Shown here piece after piece: positions 1-6,382 of a stretch of DNA of 15,491 bases (the stretch's first letter is position 1; each line of letters begins with the position of its first letter). The stretch is from Patescibacteria group bacterium (GTDB taxonomy: Bacteria; Patescibacteriota; Patescibacteriia; 2-12-FULL-60-25). Both the position numbers and the translations under genes were made by a program. Below the pieces are notes generated by a model. It was given only the letters and a program-made list of their open reading frames with translations, made no database searches and was not told the DNA's origin. The DNA lies in the NCBI GenBank assembly GCA_018061485.1, contig JAGOUA010000014.1, positions 1 to 15,491 on the forward strand, in the 5' to 3' direction.

Positions 1-120
1 GTTTCCGTTCTTCTTGGACTCACCATCCTCGAGCGCGTCAAGCAGAACGCCGAACAACAAGCCGCGACGACTCCCGTCTCGCCGGTAACCCCTGCTTCAC
101 CATTCACGCCAAACGCGTAA
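1..120 (+). CDS. C-terminal tail of a truncated protein
   Basis: An open frame enters from the left edge and ends at TAA 118-120, giving 39 residues. It begins with a short hydrophobic stretch (VSVLLGLTIL) that could be the end of a membrane helix. A charged segment (ERVKQNAEQQ) and a Pro/Thr/Ser-rich low-complexity tail (TTPVSPVTPASPFTP) follow. A terminator hairpin begins 17 bases after the stop, which supports this as a real gene end. The family cannot be recognised from this fragment. It may be a small membrane-anchored protein with a disordered cytoplasmic or external tail. Confidence 0.6.
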   Translation, partial: VSVLLGLTILERVKQNAEQQAATTPVSPVTPASPFTPNA

Positions 121-136
121 TACTCATCAGTAGCGC

Positions 137-176
137 AAAACCTCGCCTTCTTCTCTATCGAAACGGCGAGGTTTTT
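137..176 (+). terminator. Rho-independent terminator
   Basis: A stem AAAACCTCGCC (137-147) pairs with GGCGAGGTTTT (164-174) around a 16-nt loop and runs into TTTTTT. It lies just after the stop at 120. The A-run on the 5' side means it could also work on the minus strand. Confidence 0.8.
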
Positions 177-191
177 TGTTTCTCCCAATCC

Positions 192-200
192 TGCTATACT
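192..200 (+). promoter_or_regulatory. Extended -10 promoter in front of structured element copy A
   Basis: TGCTATACT matches an extended -10 (TGnTATAAT, one mismatch). No good -35 is seen; the expected place is T-rich terminator sequence. Transcription would start at about 207, only a few bases before the first paired base of the element (211). Confidence 0.55.
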
Positions 201-210
201 CAAAGACATA

Positions 211-329
211 GAGCGTGTAGTTTTGGATGAGATGCGACGTACTGGAGCAAGAATCACCACAAACGTACTTCCTGTACGTTGAGGATGATTCGTCGCGAAG
301 TACGAGCAGGTCGCCAAAAATAAACGCTC
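211..329 (+). ncRNA. Structured ~119-nt repeat element, copy A (novel; RNA or DNA fold)
   Basis: The element folds as nested stems. GAGCGT (211-216) pairs with ACGCTC (324-329); TTTTG (221-225) with CAAAA (315-319); GCGAC (234-238) with GTCGC (310-314); GTACT (239-243) with AGTAC (299-303); GAATCA (251-256) with TGATTC (286-291). An apical hairpin AACGTAC/GTACGTT (262-268, 274-280) closes it. A second copy at 10074-10195 on the minus strand keeps the loops and internal blocks (GATGAGATGCGACG, CTGGAGCAAGAATCACC, GAGGATGATTCGT, GCAGGTCGCC). It changes four of the stems with pairing preserved. Here the element fills the 5' UTR between an extended -10 and the ATG at 338. It could be a cis-regulatory RNA, an independent small RNA, or a palindromic dispersed repeat. 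I recognise no known family. Confidence 0.7.
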
Positions 330-337
330 GATGATCT

Positions 338-1132
338 ATGCCTCTTGTTACACCGCGGGAACATATCGCCCTTAGTTGGCGCCACTACACACAACATATC
401 GGGCGTTTTTTAGAAGTATCCCTCTGGCTGCTTGTACCAGCCCTTCTTCAAGCCGTTCTCCTGTTTGGATTCACGTCCTCGCTTGCGTCCGCGAGTCTTT
501 CCACCGTATGGAAAGCGTCGCAAGTCTTCAGCCTGATGCTCGGCGGCGTACTCTCGCTCTGGGTACAAATTCGGTTGATTAAGCTCGCTCTTGCACAGAA
601 TCCAAAAGAAGAGGGCTTTATCGCAACGCACCCACACGTAGGTTGGTCGCTGTTTTTTCCAGTATTATTCGGCTCTCTCTTAACCGGCCTCGCGCTTATT
701 GGTGGCACAACCCTCTTTGTCATTCCAGGTATTTGGCTTTTTATCAGCCTATTGTTCGTCCCCATTATTATTATCGATACGCCAAAACGCGGGATACAAG
801 CCCTCGAAACATCCTTTGAGCTTGTGCGCGGACGTTGGTGGCCGGTTCTTGGACGCATGACGCTTGCCGCTATCAGTATCATCGGTATCGCTTTCGTTCT
901 ACAACTTCTTCTTCGCTTATTGATGAGCATTGTTGTTGATAGCCAAACGGCGCAAGACGTCGCTCGACTCACCCGCCTCCTCGTGATTGATCGGCATCTG
1001 AGCATCGAAACCCTTCGCGCCTTTGCCATCACCGCTCTTCAAGACAGCTTACTACAAGCGATCTACCTACCCTTTTTAACGGTTGCTCAGTGCGTTTTAT
1101 ACACCTCGCTCAAGCAAAACACGCGATCATAA
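338..1132 (+). CDS. Multi-pass integral membrane protein (glycerophosphodiester phosphodiesterase membrane-domain/YciC-like)
   Basis: The product is 264 aa with about six hydrophobic segments (roughly residues 25-48, 62-85, 100-122, 125-147, 172-200, 232-258). The segment FVIPGIWLFISLLFVPIIII followed by an amphipathic region (ALETSFELVRGRWW, 155-168) resembles the poorly characterised DUF975/YciC/GPDP-membrane-domain proteins. In these, a 'PG-W---' helix precedes a 'SxxLvkgrww' turn. No catalytic residues are visible, so no reaction is claimed. The start at 338 is the first ATG after copy A and has no Shine-Dalgarno. gatB follows after 42 bases on the same strand, so they may be cotranscribed. 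The structured element ends 8 bases before the start codon, so translation could be influenced by its outer stem. The class is likely; the function is unknown. Confidence 0.75.
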   Translation: MPLVTPREHIALSWRHYTQHIGRFLEVSLWLLVPALLQAVLLFGFTSSLASASLSTVWKASQVFSLMLGGVLSLWVQIRLIKLALAQNPKEEGFIATHPHVGWSLFFPVLFGSLLTGLALIGGTTLFVIPGIWLFISLLFVPIIIIDTPKRGIQALETSFELVRGRWWPVLGRMTLAAISIIGIAFVLQLLLRLLMSIVVDSQTAQDVARLTRLLVIDRHLSIETLRAFAITALQDSLLQAIYLPFLTVAQCVLYTSLKQNTRS

Positions 1133-1174
1133 GGCCTTCTAGCGCGCAAGACGCTTCCTTGTTAGGCTGGTGAC

Positions 1175-2698
1175 ATGCGCTATACGCCTATTATTGGACT
1201 CGAGATTCATACTCGCCTCAAAACCGCGAGTAAGATGTTTTGTCGTTGTCCGAACGTTCCCGAAACCGCCGCACCCAATACCGCTATCTGTTCTATTTGT
1301 ACGGGTCAACCCGGAGCCCTACCCGTCGTCAACGAGCAGGCCATTCGCCTTGGCGTGCGCATTGGACTGGCTTTTGGAGCGACTATTCCTGCGCAAGCAG
1401 ATTTTGATCGTAAGCAGTATTTTTATCCGGATCTTCCCAAGGGCTACCAAATCACTCAGCAGCAACACCCCATCGTTGAAGGCGGTTCGCTCACCATCGC
1501 CTCGCCTATCGCGCACGAAGGCACACGAACTATCCACTTTGAACGCGCGCATCTTGAAGAAGACGCAGCGAAAAACATCCATGATACGAGCGGCGCCACT
1601 TTTGTCGATTATAATCGCGCGGGCGTTCCTCTTTTGGAGATTGTTACAGCACCGGACCTACGCTCTGCGCAAGAAGCCAAGCTCTTTTTGCAAGAATTAC
1701 AAGCGATCTTGAGGGCGCTTAAAGCCTCTGATGCGGACATGGAAAAAGGCTATCTCCGTTGTGACGCGAATATTTCGCTCTTACCCATCGATGAAGAAGG
1801 CCGTGCCCTGCAAGCCACCTTCAACCCAAAAGTCGAGGTAAAAAACATGAACTCGTTCAAGTCTGTTGAACGGGCAATCTTGTTTGAAGTCGAGCGGCAA
1901 ACAGCGCTCTACGAACAAGGCCTCACCGTTCCGAGCGAAACGCGCGGCTGGGACGATACGCAAGGCGTGACCATCTCTCAGCGATCAAAGGAAGGCGCTG
2001 CCGATTACCGCTTCATGCCAGAACCAGATCTTCCCACGATCACCCTTACACGCTATCGCGAAGAAGAGCTTGCTCGCCTGCCGGAACTTCCCGCACGCAC
2101 GCGTCAACGCCTTACAGAGGAATATCACCTCAAAGAAGAGGACGCCCGCCTGATCGTAGAACGTGGCTGGACCGGTTACGCAGAACAGACCTTCAGCGAA
2201 CTGGGTGCGTGGATGGAGGCGCGCGATACTGGTCCGCTTTCTGGCGGAGAGCTCTTAGAAGACCGTCGACATGACGTCGCAAAACTCTTGAGTAACTGGC
2301 TACTGAATAACCTTGCCGCGTTACTCAACGAACGACACAAAGAACTCGCCGATACAAGCCTCACCGCCGAAAACTTCGCTGAGTTTTTGCAGATGGTCGA
2401 CATGGGCGACGTAAAAGGCGTAAATGCGCAAAAGCTTTTGGGACTGATGCTGGATACAGGAAAAGACCCGTCAGACCTTCTAGAAGAACATGGCCTCGCC
2501 CCATCCAATGATCAAGAGGCGCTCGTCGCGAGTATCAAGGCGGTGATTGAAGCGAATCCTGCGCAGGCGGAACAAGTGCGCAGCGGTAAAGAAGCCGTTC
2601 TGAAGTGGTTCGTGGGCCAAGTCATGCGCGCCACAGGCGGCAAGATGGACGCAAAAGACGTGGAAGATCTCCTCAGAAAAGAGCTGCTTGGAGCGTAA
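1175..2698 (+). CDS. gatB: Aspartyl/glutamyl-tRNA(Asn/Gln) amidotransferase subunit B
   Basis: GatB is the kinase/tRNA-binding subunit of GatCAB. The complex phosphorylates Glu-tRNA(Gln) or Asp-tRNA(Asn) and amidates it with ammonia from GatA. The 507-aa length is normal. Visible landmarks are GLEIHTRL (8-15), a CxC...CxxC zinc-type set (C23, C25, C39, C42), QYFYPDLPKGYQI (82-94), HLEED (127-131) and DYNRAGVPLLEI (146-157). Further on come YLRCDANIS, VEVKNMNS and the 'TRGWDD...R.KE.A.DYRFMPEPDLP' block. The C-terminal ~150 residues are the helical GatB/YqeY tRNA-binding tail. The usual 'MRSKE' reads 'SQRSKE', a mild variation. gatA and gatC are not in the window, so the operon is split. The ATG at 1175 begins the conserved N-terminus. 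TTAGG just upstream is at best a weak Shine-Dalgarno and could equally be a poor -10 (TAGGCT, 1163-1168). Confidence 0.97.
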   Translation: MRYTPIIGLEIHTRLKTASKMFCRCPNVPETAAPNTAICSICTGQPGALPVVNEQAIRLGVRIGLAFGATIPAQADFDRKQYFYPDLPKGYQITQQQHPIVEGGSLTIASPIAHEGTRTIHFERAHLEEDAAKNIHDTSGATFVDYNRAGVPLLEIVTAPDLRSAQEAKLFLQELQAILRALKASDADMEKGYLRCDANISLLPIDEEGRALQATFNPKVEVKNMNSFKSVERAILFEVERQTALYEQGLTVPSETRGWDDTQGVTISQRSKEGAADYRFMPEPDLPTITLTRYREEELARLPELPARTRQRLTEEYHLKEEDARLIVERGWTGYAEQTFSELGAWMEARDTGPLSGGELLEDRRHDVAKLLSNWLLNNLAALLNERHKELADTSLTAENFAEFLQMVDMGDVKGVNAQKLLGLMLDTGKDPSDLLEEHGLAPSNDQEALVASIKAVIEANPAQAEQVRSGKEAVLKWFVGQVMRATGGKMDAKDVEDLLRKELLGA

Positions 2699-2713
2699 CT
2701 TTTCGAAAAAATA

Positions 2714-2722
2714 TGGTATGAT
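2714..2722 (+). promoter_or_regulatory. Extended -10 promoter, probably giving a leaderless mRNA
   Basis: TGGTATGAT lies 8 bases before the ATG at 2731, so transcription would start at or next to the start codon. GGGAGAG (2723-2729) touches the ATG and is too close to act as a normal ribosome binding site. Confidence 0.55.
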
Positions 2723-2730
2723 GGGAGAGT

Positions 2731-3891
2731 ATGTCTGAATCTCCCCGCTCATTCTACCCAAAAACAGAAGAAACTCCCGTCTACCAGTTCCCTTCCATTG
2801 ATGAGACATCTACTGAACCAACGCGAGCGCACCAGCTGAGGCAGCGAGCGCGTGGCATTAAAGAGTCTTTGGGCGCAGCGGCATTAGCTCTTATGAGTCA
2901 TGCGTCGCCCGTCACAAACACCGACGAAGGCGCAAAAATTCATACACAAATAGCTCATGATTCTTTTTCGGACGTGATACTCGACACCTCCGAAGAGGAA
3001 AAGCGCCTGCAAAGGACTGATGACGCGGGCGCACGCGCCCGATCCGATCATCATCGTAGAACGCTCTGGCAATCCTATACCAAACGCCTTGACGCGGGAG
3101 GCCCCGTATCTCATACCGTACAAGGAATTGGCTATAGGCGAACCGTGTATCATGATCGCGTAATTGAAGCGATGGAGACGGATATCATGCAAGATATTGG
3201 GCCAGAGTTTCGTCAAGAAGTCATGCGTCATGCTGGTAAACAAGCTCGACTCCTCTTGCAACAACGTGAACTCCCAAAAACCGTACCCGCAGCGCTTCAA
3301 GCGATAGATACTGCCATAGATACAGCCGTACAGGAAGCACGGCGCGTAGCTCATGAACAAGGATGGCATGGCGTACATCTCTTGCGGGCAGACAGCCTTG
3401 CGATGCGCGTGATAAGCAAAGAACTGCTCGAACACTCACAAGAATACAGCACTCCTTCCGCGAACCAAGTCTACGAAAGACTCTTTACTGAGCTTCGGCA
3501 GCGAGCCACGGACAAACGCCGCGTAGAGCAAGCATCTCCGGACCTACGCAGAGAGACTCGAGAATCCACAACTGGCTTTGCACTCACAAACGCTTTACCA
3601 GAAACAGAATCTCTGCCCGATATCATCGCGCTCGATCAGTTCGCTTGGCACGGTGATCAAGCTGGCGACGCGGGAAGGTTCGAGTATCTTCGCGGACATC
3701 CTCGCGATGTTCGTATCCTGCTTGAAGCGGGCTACCTCTCGTGGATCGAGCATGCCGCCATGACCATGCGGCGAGACCCCTCGCTCAGTCGGAGCGTAGC
3801 CGGAGAATTGCAAAGACTCTACGCTTTTGGGGATATATTGCCACAGGATGAGCGACGAGTCTCTCGCATAATTCAGGTTCTTCGTCAATAA
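2731..3891 (+). CDS. Hypothetical soluble protein, probably lineage-specific
   Basis: The product is 386 aa; I do not recognise a family. There is no signal peptide and no convincing membrane helix. The first ~50 residues are polar and likely disordered (SESPRSFYPKTEETPVYQF). A short Ala-rich stretch (LGAAALALMSHASP, about 47-60) follows. The middle is a charged helical region rich in Arg, Glu and Gln (about 140-275) containing VSHTVQGIGYRRTVYHDRV and EARRVAHEQGWHGVHLLRADS. The C-terminal part (about 295-386) is more globular (EYLRGHPRDVRILLEAGYLSWIEHA). No catalytic motif stands out. It follows gatB by 32 bases but carries its own -10 box, so it can be expressed separately. Start choice rests on that promoter. 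It is coding because the frame stays open for 1.16 kb with protein-like composition, unlike the opposite strand. Confidence 0.8.
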   Translation: MSESPRSFYPKTEETPVYQFPSIDETSTEPTRAHQLRQRARGIKESLGAAALALMSHASPVTNTDEGAKIHTQIAHDSFSDVILDTSEEEKRLQRTDDAGARARSDHHRRTLWQSYTKRLDAGGPVSHTVQGIGYRRTVYHDRVIEAMETDIMQDIGPEFRQEVMRHAGKQARLLLQQRELPKTVPAALQAIDTAIDTAVQEARRVAHEQGWHGVHLLRADSLAMRVISKELLEHSQEYSTPSANQVYERLFTELRQRATDKRRVEQASPDLRRETRESTTGFALTNALPETESLPDIIALDQFAWHGDQAGDAGRFEYLRGHPRDVRILLEAGYLSWIEHAAMTMRRDPSLSRSVAGELQRLYAFGDILPQDERRVSRIIQVLRQ

Positions 3892-3933
3892 AAGCAGGAT
3901 TTTACTCGCTATTTGACGCGAACAAGGCGGGTC

Positions 3934-3962
3934 TTGCAAACCCCGTTCGGCTTTGGTACGCT
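3934..3962 (+). promoter_or_regulatory. Promoter of tRNA-Gly
   Basis: The -35 is TTGCAA (3934-3939), followed by a 17-base spacer ending in TGG and the -10 TACGCT (3957-3962). The predicted start is near 3969, a few bases before the mature tRNA at 3976. Confidence 0.7.
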
Positions 3963-3975
3963 ACCCCCGCATTTC

Positions 3976-4050
3976 GCGGGTATCGTATAGCGGCTATTAT
4001 GCGTCCTTGCCAAGGACGAGATGGGGGTTCGACTCCCCCTACCCGCTCCA
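3976..4050 (+). tRNA. tRNA-Gly (anticodon GCC)
   Basis: The acceptor stem GCGGGTA (3976-3982) pairs perfectly with TACCCGC (4040-4046). Discriminator T is at 4047 and an encoded CCA at 4048-4050. The anticodon stem CGTCC/GGACG encloses loop TTGCCAA, giving anticodon GCC, which reads GGC/GGU. The T arm GGGG-TTCGACT-CCCC is canonical. The length is 75 with CCA. It stands between two orphan genes, with its own promoter and terminator. Confidence 0.96.
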
Positions 4051-4085
4051 AATAAAAGCATCGCTGCAAAGCGGTGTTTTTATTT
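4051..4085 (+). terminator. Terminator of tRNA-Gly
   Basis: A long stem begins right after CCA. AATAAAAGCATCGCT (4051-4065) pairs with AGCGGTGTTTTTATT (4070-4084), with two G-T pairs, around loop GCAA. The 3' arm carries the T-tract. Confidence 0.85.
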
Positions 4086-4140
4086 GGACTTGGTAGAGTG
4101 GGGGCTAGGAGATTGTTTGCGTAGCCTCGTTAGGACTATC

Positions 4141-4149
4141 TGGTATACT
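4141..4149 (+). promoter_or_regulatory. Extended -10 promoter, probably giving a leaderless mRNA
   Basis: TGGTATACT is 9 bases before the ATG at 4159. There is no clear -35, which extended -10 promoters can lack. The predicted start is at about 4156, leaving a leader of only a few bases. Confidence 0.6.
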
Positions 4150-4158
4150 GAACTATGT

Positions 4159-5661
4159 ATGACTTTCAAAGAATATCCTTCAGCTACCAAGGAAACACCT
4201 CAGCAGCGCTTCGAGACGGCGAGCGAGCGTGAAAAACTCGAGGTTCTCGCAACCTATTGGGGAGAGAGGCACAGCGCTCTTGCAAAAGAGACAGAGGCTA
4301 AACTTAAGGCCGCCAAAGCGAGCGGAGACGCGAGAGTGATTCAAGCGGCTGAACGCGCCCATAAAAACGCCCTAGAACGTTTTAATAAGGCTTACGGTAT
4401 CATGCAGGTTTTTCATGATACGTCTATCGAGACGAACGTACACGATGCACTACGCGATCAATACACCAAGGCAGAAGCGCGTCTAGCGGAGAATAAACGC
4501 GTGATACGTGGTATGCCGGATAGCGCCTGGGCAGAAGAGGACGCGAAGATTACCGCCTTGCTTGACGCGCTAGAATTCATCGAGCGTGAAAACGCGCCGA
4601 CGTCTGGCACGACCTCGACAAAGACCTTCAGAGATTGGCTTCCCGTTGGATACGCTTCAGGACTCATTCGAGAAGCGATAAAAGAAAAGCCTGCAGCGCC
4701 TACAGAGAAAGTCCACACGCCTGTACGCATACCCGTTGAAGCCTATCGAGCCCCAGCTCCAGCGGCGGCTCGCCCACCAGTCGCACCACGACCTCCGGAT
4801 AGAGGGGTAGAACAACGCGAAAAGGAGCGACTTATCGAGGCCGTGATGGAAAACGGAGCGTTCTCTTTTTTTACCTCTCTCACAGATGTAACAAAGAACG
4901 GTAGCGGCTTTCAGAGTGTGGACGATCCTCGCTGGCACAAAAAGCTAGGATCCTCCCTTGAAAAACGAAGCCCCTCAAGTGAGACTGTCTCCTATATAGA
5001 AAATGGCACGAAAATCCATCGAGAGATAGGAAGGATCTTGCAAGAAAAATCCGTATCGGAATTCGTGCGTGCCGAACCATTTACCGAAACACGCTACAGA
5101 ACAGAAGATCGTGAAGTAAACGCGGGCGGAATACGCGGGTTCTTTGGTGGAACCAAGCAAGACGTGGCAAAGGTTTCGTACCAGGTTCCCGTAGAAGATA
5201 TCTCCACAATACTTCCTGGTCATACAAAGCATGAACCAGCTGTGACCGTTACCTACGAAACCACAAACGAGGCATACACGGACTATACTGGACGCGCGGG
5301 AAACGTCCTCAAAATCACCATGCTTCTTCCTGCAAGTGTTGCCAAGGCGCTCCTCACGCTCGGTAAAAAAGATCCTGCCGTGTTTCGTGCTATCGCGGAA
5401 CGAGTCGCGCTCGAACGAACAGGTGTCATCACCAAAGAACTCTGGCACAAGGGGGAAGGCCTCACTCTAAATCCAGAAGAGCGCGAACACCGAAAACCTC
5501 TTTCAGCACGAGAATTAGAAGCTAGACGAGTTCGGCCTCCGTATGAAGCCTGGAAAGCGGCGCAAGGCGGGGTAGAAAAGATTCTTATTCAAGACTGGAC
5601 TGCTCCTGGCGCAGAGCGGGGTTTACTCAAGGAATCGGATATTGTGACGTTTCCTCGGTAA
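4159..5661 (+). CDS. Hypothetical protein with N-terminal coiled coil and proline-rich linker
   Basis: The product is 500 aa; I recognise no family. Residues ~15-145 are highly charged and helical, rich in Ala, Glu and Lys (EREKLEVLATYWGERHSALA, KAAERAHKNALERFNKAY-type heptads), and likely form a coiled coil. Residues ~175-215 are a Pro/Ala linker (APAPAAARPPVAPRPP). The rest (~220-500) is probably a globular domain with several beta-strand-like runs (KVSYQVPVEDISTILPG, AVTVTYETTNEAYTDY, NVLKITMLLPASVAKALLTL). No signal peptide or membrane helix is seen. The frame is open back to 4021, but that part lies inside tRNA-Gly and its terminator, so the start is placed at 4159, just after an extended -10. 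The gene is monocistronic; a small hairpin overlaps its stop. The modular look suggests a scaffold or binding role, which is inference only. Confidence 0.8.
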   Translation: MTFKEYPSATKETPQQRFETASEREKLEVLATYWGERHSALAKETEAKLKAAKASGDARVIQAAERAHKNALERFNKAYGIMQVFHDTSIETNVHDALRDQYTKAEARLAENKRVIRGMPDSAWAEEDAKITALLDALEFIERENAPTSGTTSTKTFRDWLPVGYASGLIREAIKEKPAAPTEKVHTPVRIPVEAYRAPAPAAARPPVAPRPPDRGVEQREKERLIEAVMENGAFSFFTSLTDVTKNGSGFQSVDDPRWHKKLGSSLEKRSPSSETVSYIENGTKIHREIGRILQEKSVSEFVRAEPFTETRYRTEDREVNAGGIRGFFGGTKQDVAKVSYQVPVEDISTILPGHTKHEPAVTVTYETTNEAYTDYTGRAGNVLKITMLLPASVAKALLTLGKKDPAVFRAIAERVALERTGVITKELWHKGEGLTLNPEEREHRKPLSARELEARRVRPPYEAWKAAQGGVEKILIQDWTAPGAERGLLKESDIVTFPR

Positions 5662-5668
5662 CACCGAG
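5654..5668 (+). terminator. Weak hairpin at the stop codon (possible terminator)
   Basis: CTCGGT (5654-5659) pairs with ACCGAG (5663-5668) across the TAA stop. No T-tract follows, so termination is doubtful. Confidence 0.3.
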
Positions 5669-5683
5669 TCTGTGGTACCCTCC

Positions 5684-5712
5684 TTGCAAAAAAGCGTATT
5701 TTCTGGCATACT
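5684..5712 (+). promoter_or_regulatory. Promoter of rplK
   Basis: The -35 is TTGCAA (5684-5689), followed by a 17-base spacer ending in TGG and the -10 CATACT (5707-5712). The layout is the same as at tRNA-Gly. The predicted start is about 5719, giving a ~100-nt leader. Confidence 0.7.
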
Positions 5713-5723
5713 TTCCCCCATAC

Positions 5724-5800
5724 GGAATGACGGAGGCTCGTCCGCCCGAGCACGCTTCTCGCCCCATTCCACAGATTTACGCTGGCGTGAAGCGTAAGTC
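5724..5800 (+). promoter_or_regulatory. Structured leader of rplK mRNA
   Basis: Two hairpins lie in the leader. The first is GGAATG (5724-5729) with CATTCC (5765-5770), enclosing GCTCG/CGAGC (5736-5740, 5747-5751). The second is GATTTACGCT (5774-5783) with AGCGTAAGTC (5791-5800), loop GGCGTGA. In many bacteria L1 binds the leader of the L11-L1 mRNA and represses translation. Whether this is such a site cannot be told from sequence alone. No Shine-Dalgarno follows before the ATG at 5822. Confidence 0.55.
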
Positions 5801-5821
5801 GAATTCTTTTACCCCCAATCT

Positions 5822-6247
5822 ATGGCAAAAAAAATCAAAGCCCTGATCAAAGTTCAGGTCGTCGGCGGCAAAGCCAACCCAGCGCCACCGCTTGGTCCTG
5901 CGCTCGGTCAGCACGGTATGAACATCGCTGAGTTCTGTCAGAAAGTGAACGCGGCAACACAAGACCGTCTTGGTGAAGTCGTTCCTGTCATCATTTCCCT
6001 CTTCGACGACCGCTCGTACACCTTCATTCTCAAGACCGCCCCGGTTGCAGAGCTTTTGAAGAAAGCAGCAAAAATCGAAAAAGGGTCCGCGAAGCCTCAC
6101 ACCGACAAGGTGGGCAAGGTTACGTCCGCACAGGTTCGCGAAATCGCTGAAAAGAAACTCGCCGACCTCAACTGCACGTCCATCGAAGCGGCTATGCGCC
6201 AAGTTGAAGGAACGGCAAAGAACATGGGTATCGAGCTCGTTGGCTAG
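5822..6247 (+). CDS. rplK: 50S ribosomal protein L11
   Basis: L11 sits at the GTPase-associated centre on 23S rRNA and helps factor binding and the stringent response. The 141-aa length is typical. Family marks are clear: the N-terminal domain KALIKVQVVGGKANPAPPLG, PALGQHGMNI (about 27-36) with FCQKVNA, then FDDRSYTFILKTAP. The C-terminal RNA-binding domain has KVGKVTSAQVREIAEKK and ends with an AKNMGIELVG-type tail. In most bacteria rplK is followed by rplA (L1) and preceded by secE-nusG. Here it stands alone, with its own promoter, a structured leader and a terminator directly after it. rpmG, a frequent neighbour, is 3.7 kb downstream. The start at 5822 (MAKKIKALIKV) is the conserved one. 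Confidence 0.98.
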   Translation: MAKKIKALIKVQVVGGKANPAPPLGPALGQHGMNIAEFCQKVNAATQDRLGEVVPVIISLFDDRSYTFILKTAPVAELLKKAAKIEKGSAKPHTDKVGKVTSAQVREIAEKKLADLNCTSIEAAMRQVEGTAKNMGIELVG

Positions 6248-6264
6248 TCCTTCAAGCATGATCA

Positions 6265-6290
6265 AAAAACACCTCTTCGGGGGTGTTTTT
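6265..6290 (+). terminator. Terminator of rplK
   Basis: AAAAACACCTC (6265-6275) pairs with GGGGTGTTTTT (6280-6290) around a TTCG tetraloop, ending in a T-tract. This is a strong intrinsic terminator. Confidence 0.92.
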
Positions 6291-6312
6291 GTCTTCTAAA
6301 AGCAGGTCATCA

Positions 6313-6356
6313 CAAAAAGAAAAGGGCCCGGCGCTTCTAGGACAGAAGCACCGGGC
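6313..6356 (-). terminator. Terminator of the minus-strand receiver gene
   Basis: Read on the minus strand, GCCCGG-GCTTCT pairs with AGAAGC-CCGGGC (6326-6356) with one mismatch. The hairpin is followed by a T-rich run (6313-6323). It faces the rplK terminator, separating convergent genes. Confidence 0.88.
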
Positions 6357-6382
6357 AGAACGCCTAACAACGAACGATGTGA

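Noticed and set aside
1170..1712. 180-aa frame overlapping the gatB start
   Set aside because: It is a frame-shifted shadow of gatB, whose conserved motifs run through the whole 1175-2698 frame.
4021..4158. N-terminal extension of the 4159 gene
   Set aside because: The extension lies in the tRNA-Gly 3' half, its terminator and the extended -10 box. ATG 4159 fits the promoter.
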